DNA from: Bacteroidota bacterium
GTDB taxonomy: Bacteria; Bacteroidota; Bacteroidia; Flavobacteriales; Weeksellaceae
Assembly: GCA_023426625.1 (NCBI GenBank)
Contig: JAFAAJ010000321.1
Location: 1-6,348 of the forward strand
Length of the DNA: 6,348 nucleotides
Reading direction: 5' to 3'
Part shown: positions 6,323 through 6,348 of the stretch, piece after piece
Numbering within the stretch: the stretch's first letter is position 1
Layout: every line of letters begins with the position of its first letter
Position numbers and translations under genes: made by a program
The notes under the pieces: model-generated
Told to the model about the DNA's origin: nothing
What the model saw: only the letters and a program-made list of their open reading frames with translations
Databases searched by the model: none

Positions 6323-6348
6323 AAAAGCACTTCAATTGAAGTGCTTTT
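6323..6348. terminator. Intrinsic terminator after the suf operon
   Basis: A perfect 26-base palindrome, AAAAGCACTTCAA followed by its complement, ends in TTTT at the window edge, 23 bp after the sufD stop. It can fold as a 10-11 bp stem with a small loop. The T-run may continue past the window. The symmetric A and T ends would let it act in both directions, so a convergent gene may lie beyond. It marks sufD as the probable last gene of this transcript; no sufS or sufE is in the window. Confidence 0.8.

Overview
The window looks like a chromosomal segment of a Bacteroidota member, most probably Flavobacteriia and close to Chryseobacterium. The reasons are AT-rich DNA, A-rich leaders without clear Shine-Dalgarno sequences, TAnnTTTG-type -7 promoter elements, and a GLPGLI-family secreted protein, a family typical of Bacteroidota. 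The genus is an inference from protein character; no search was run.

Layout. Bases 2-616 (+) are the C-terminal part of a neutral zinc metallopeptidase of the YpfJ type, cut by the window start. It converges on a secreted GLPGLI-family protein (672-1511, -), and a strong bidirectional hairpin terminator lies between them (635-665). The 1512-1657 gap is a divergent promoter region with a good -7 element facing each way. From 1658 to 6299 (+) lies an iron-sulfur cluster assembly operon: a SufA/IscA-like A-type carrier, sufB, sufC and sufD, closed by a hairpin terminator at the window's right edge (6323-6348). SufB, SufC and SufD are expected to form the SufBC2D scaffold complex that builds Fe-S clusters; the A-type protein would carry clusters to apoproteins. 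All expected catalytic and ligand motifs are present.

The unusual part is the 642-base gap between sufB and sufC. It holds a small unit of about 614 bp (3509-4122) bounded by imperfect inverted repeats of about 67-69 bp. Inside is a GxxExxY-family (PD-(D/E)xK nuclease-like) gene, broken by a frameshift near its C-terminus, with the lost tail readable in another frame. This looks like a non-autonomous, mobile-type cassette that landed precisely between two genes of an essential-type operon without damaging either one. The sufA-sufB and sufC-sufD spacers also carry hairpins without U-tracts, which may tune transcript processing.
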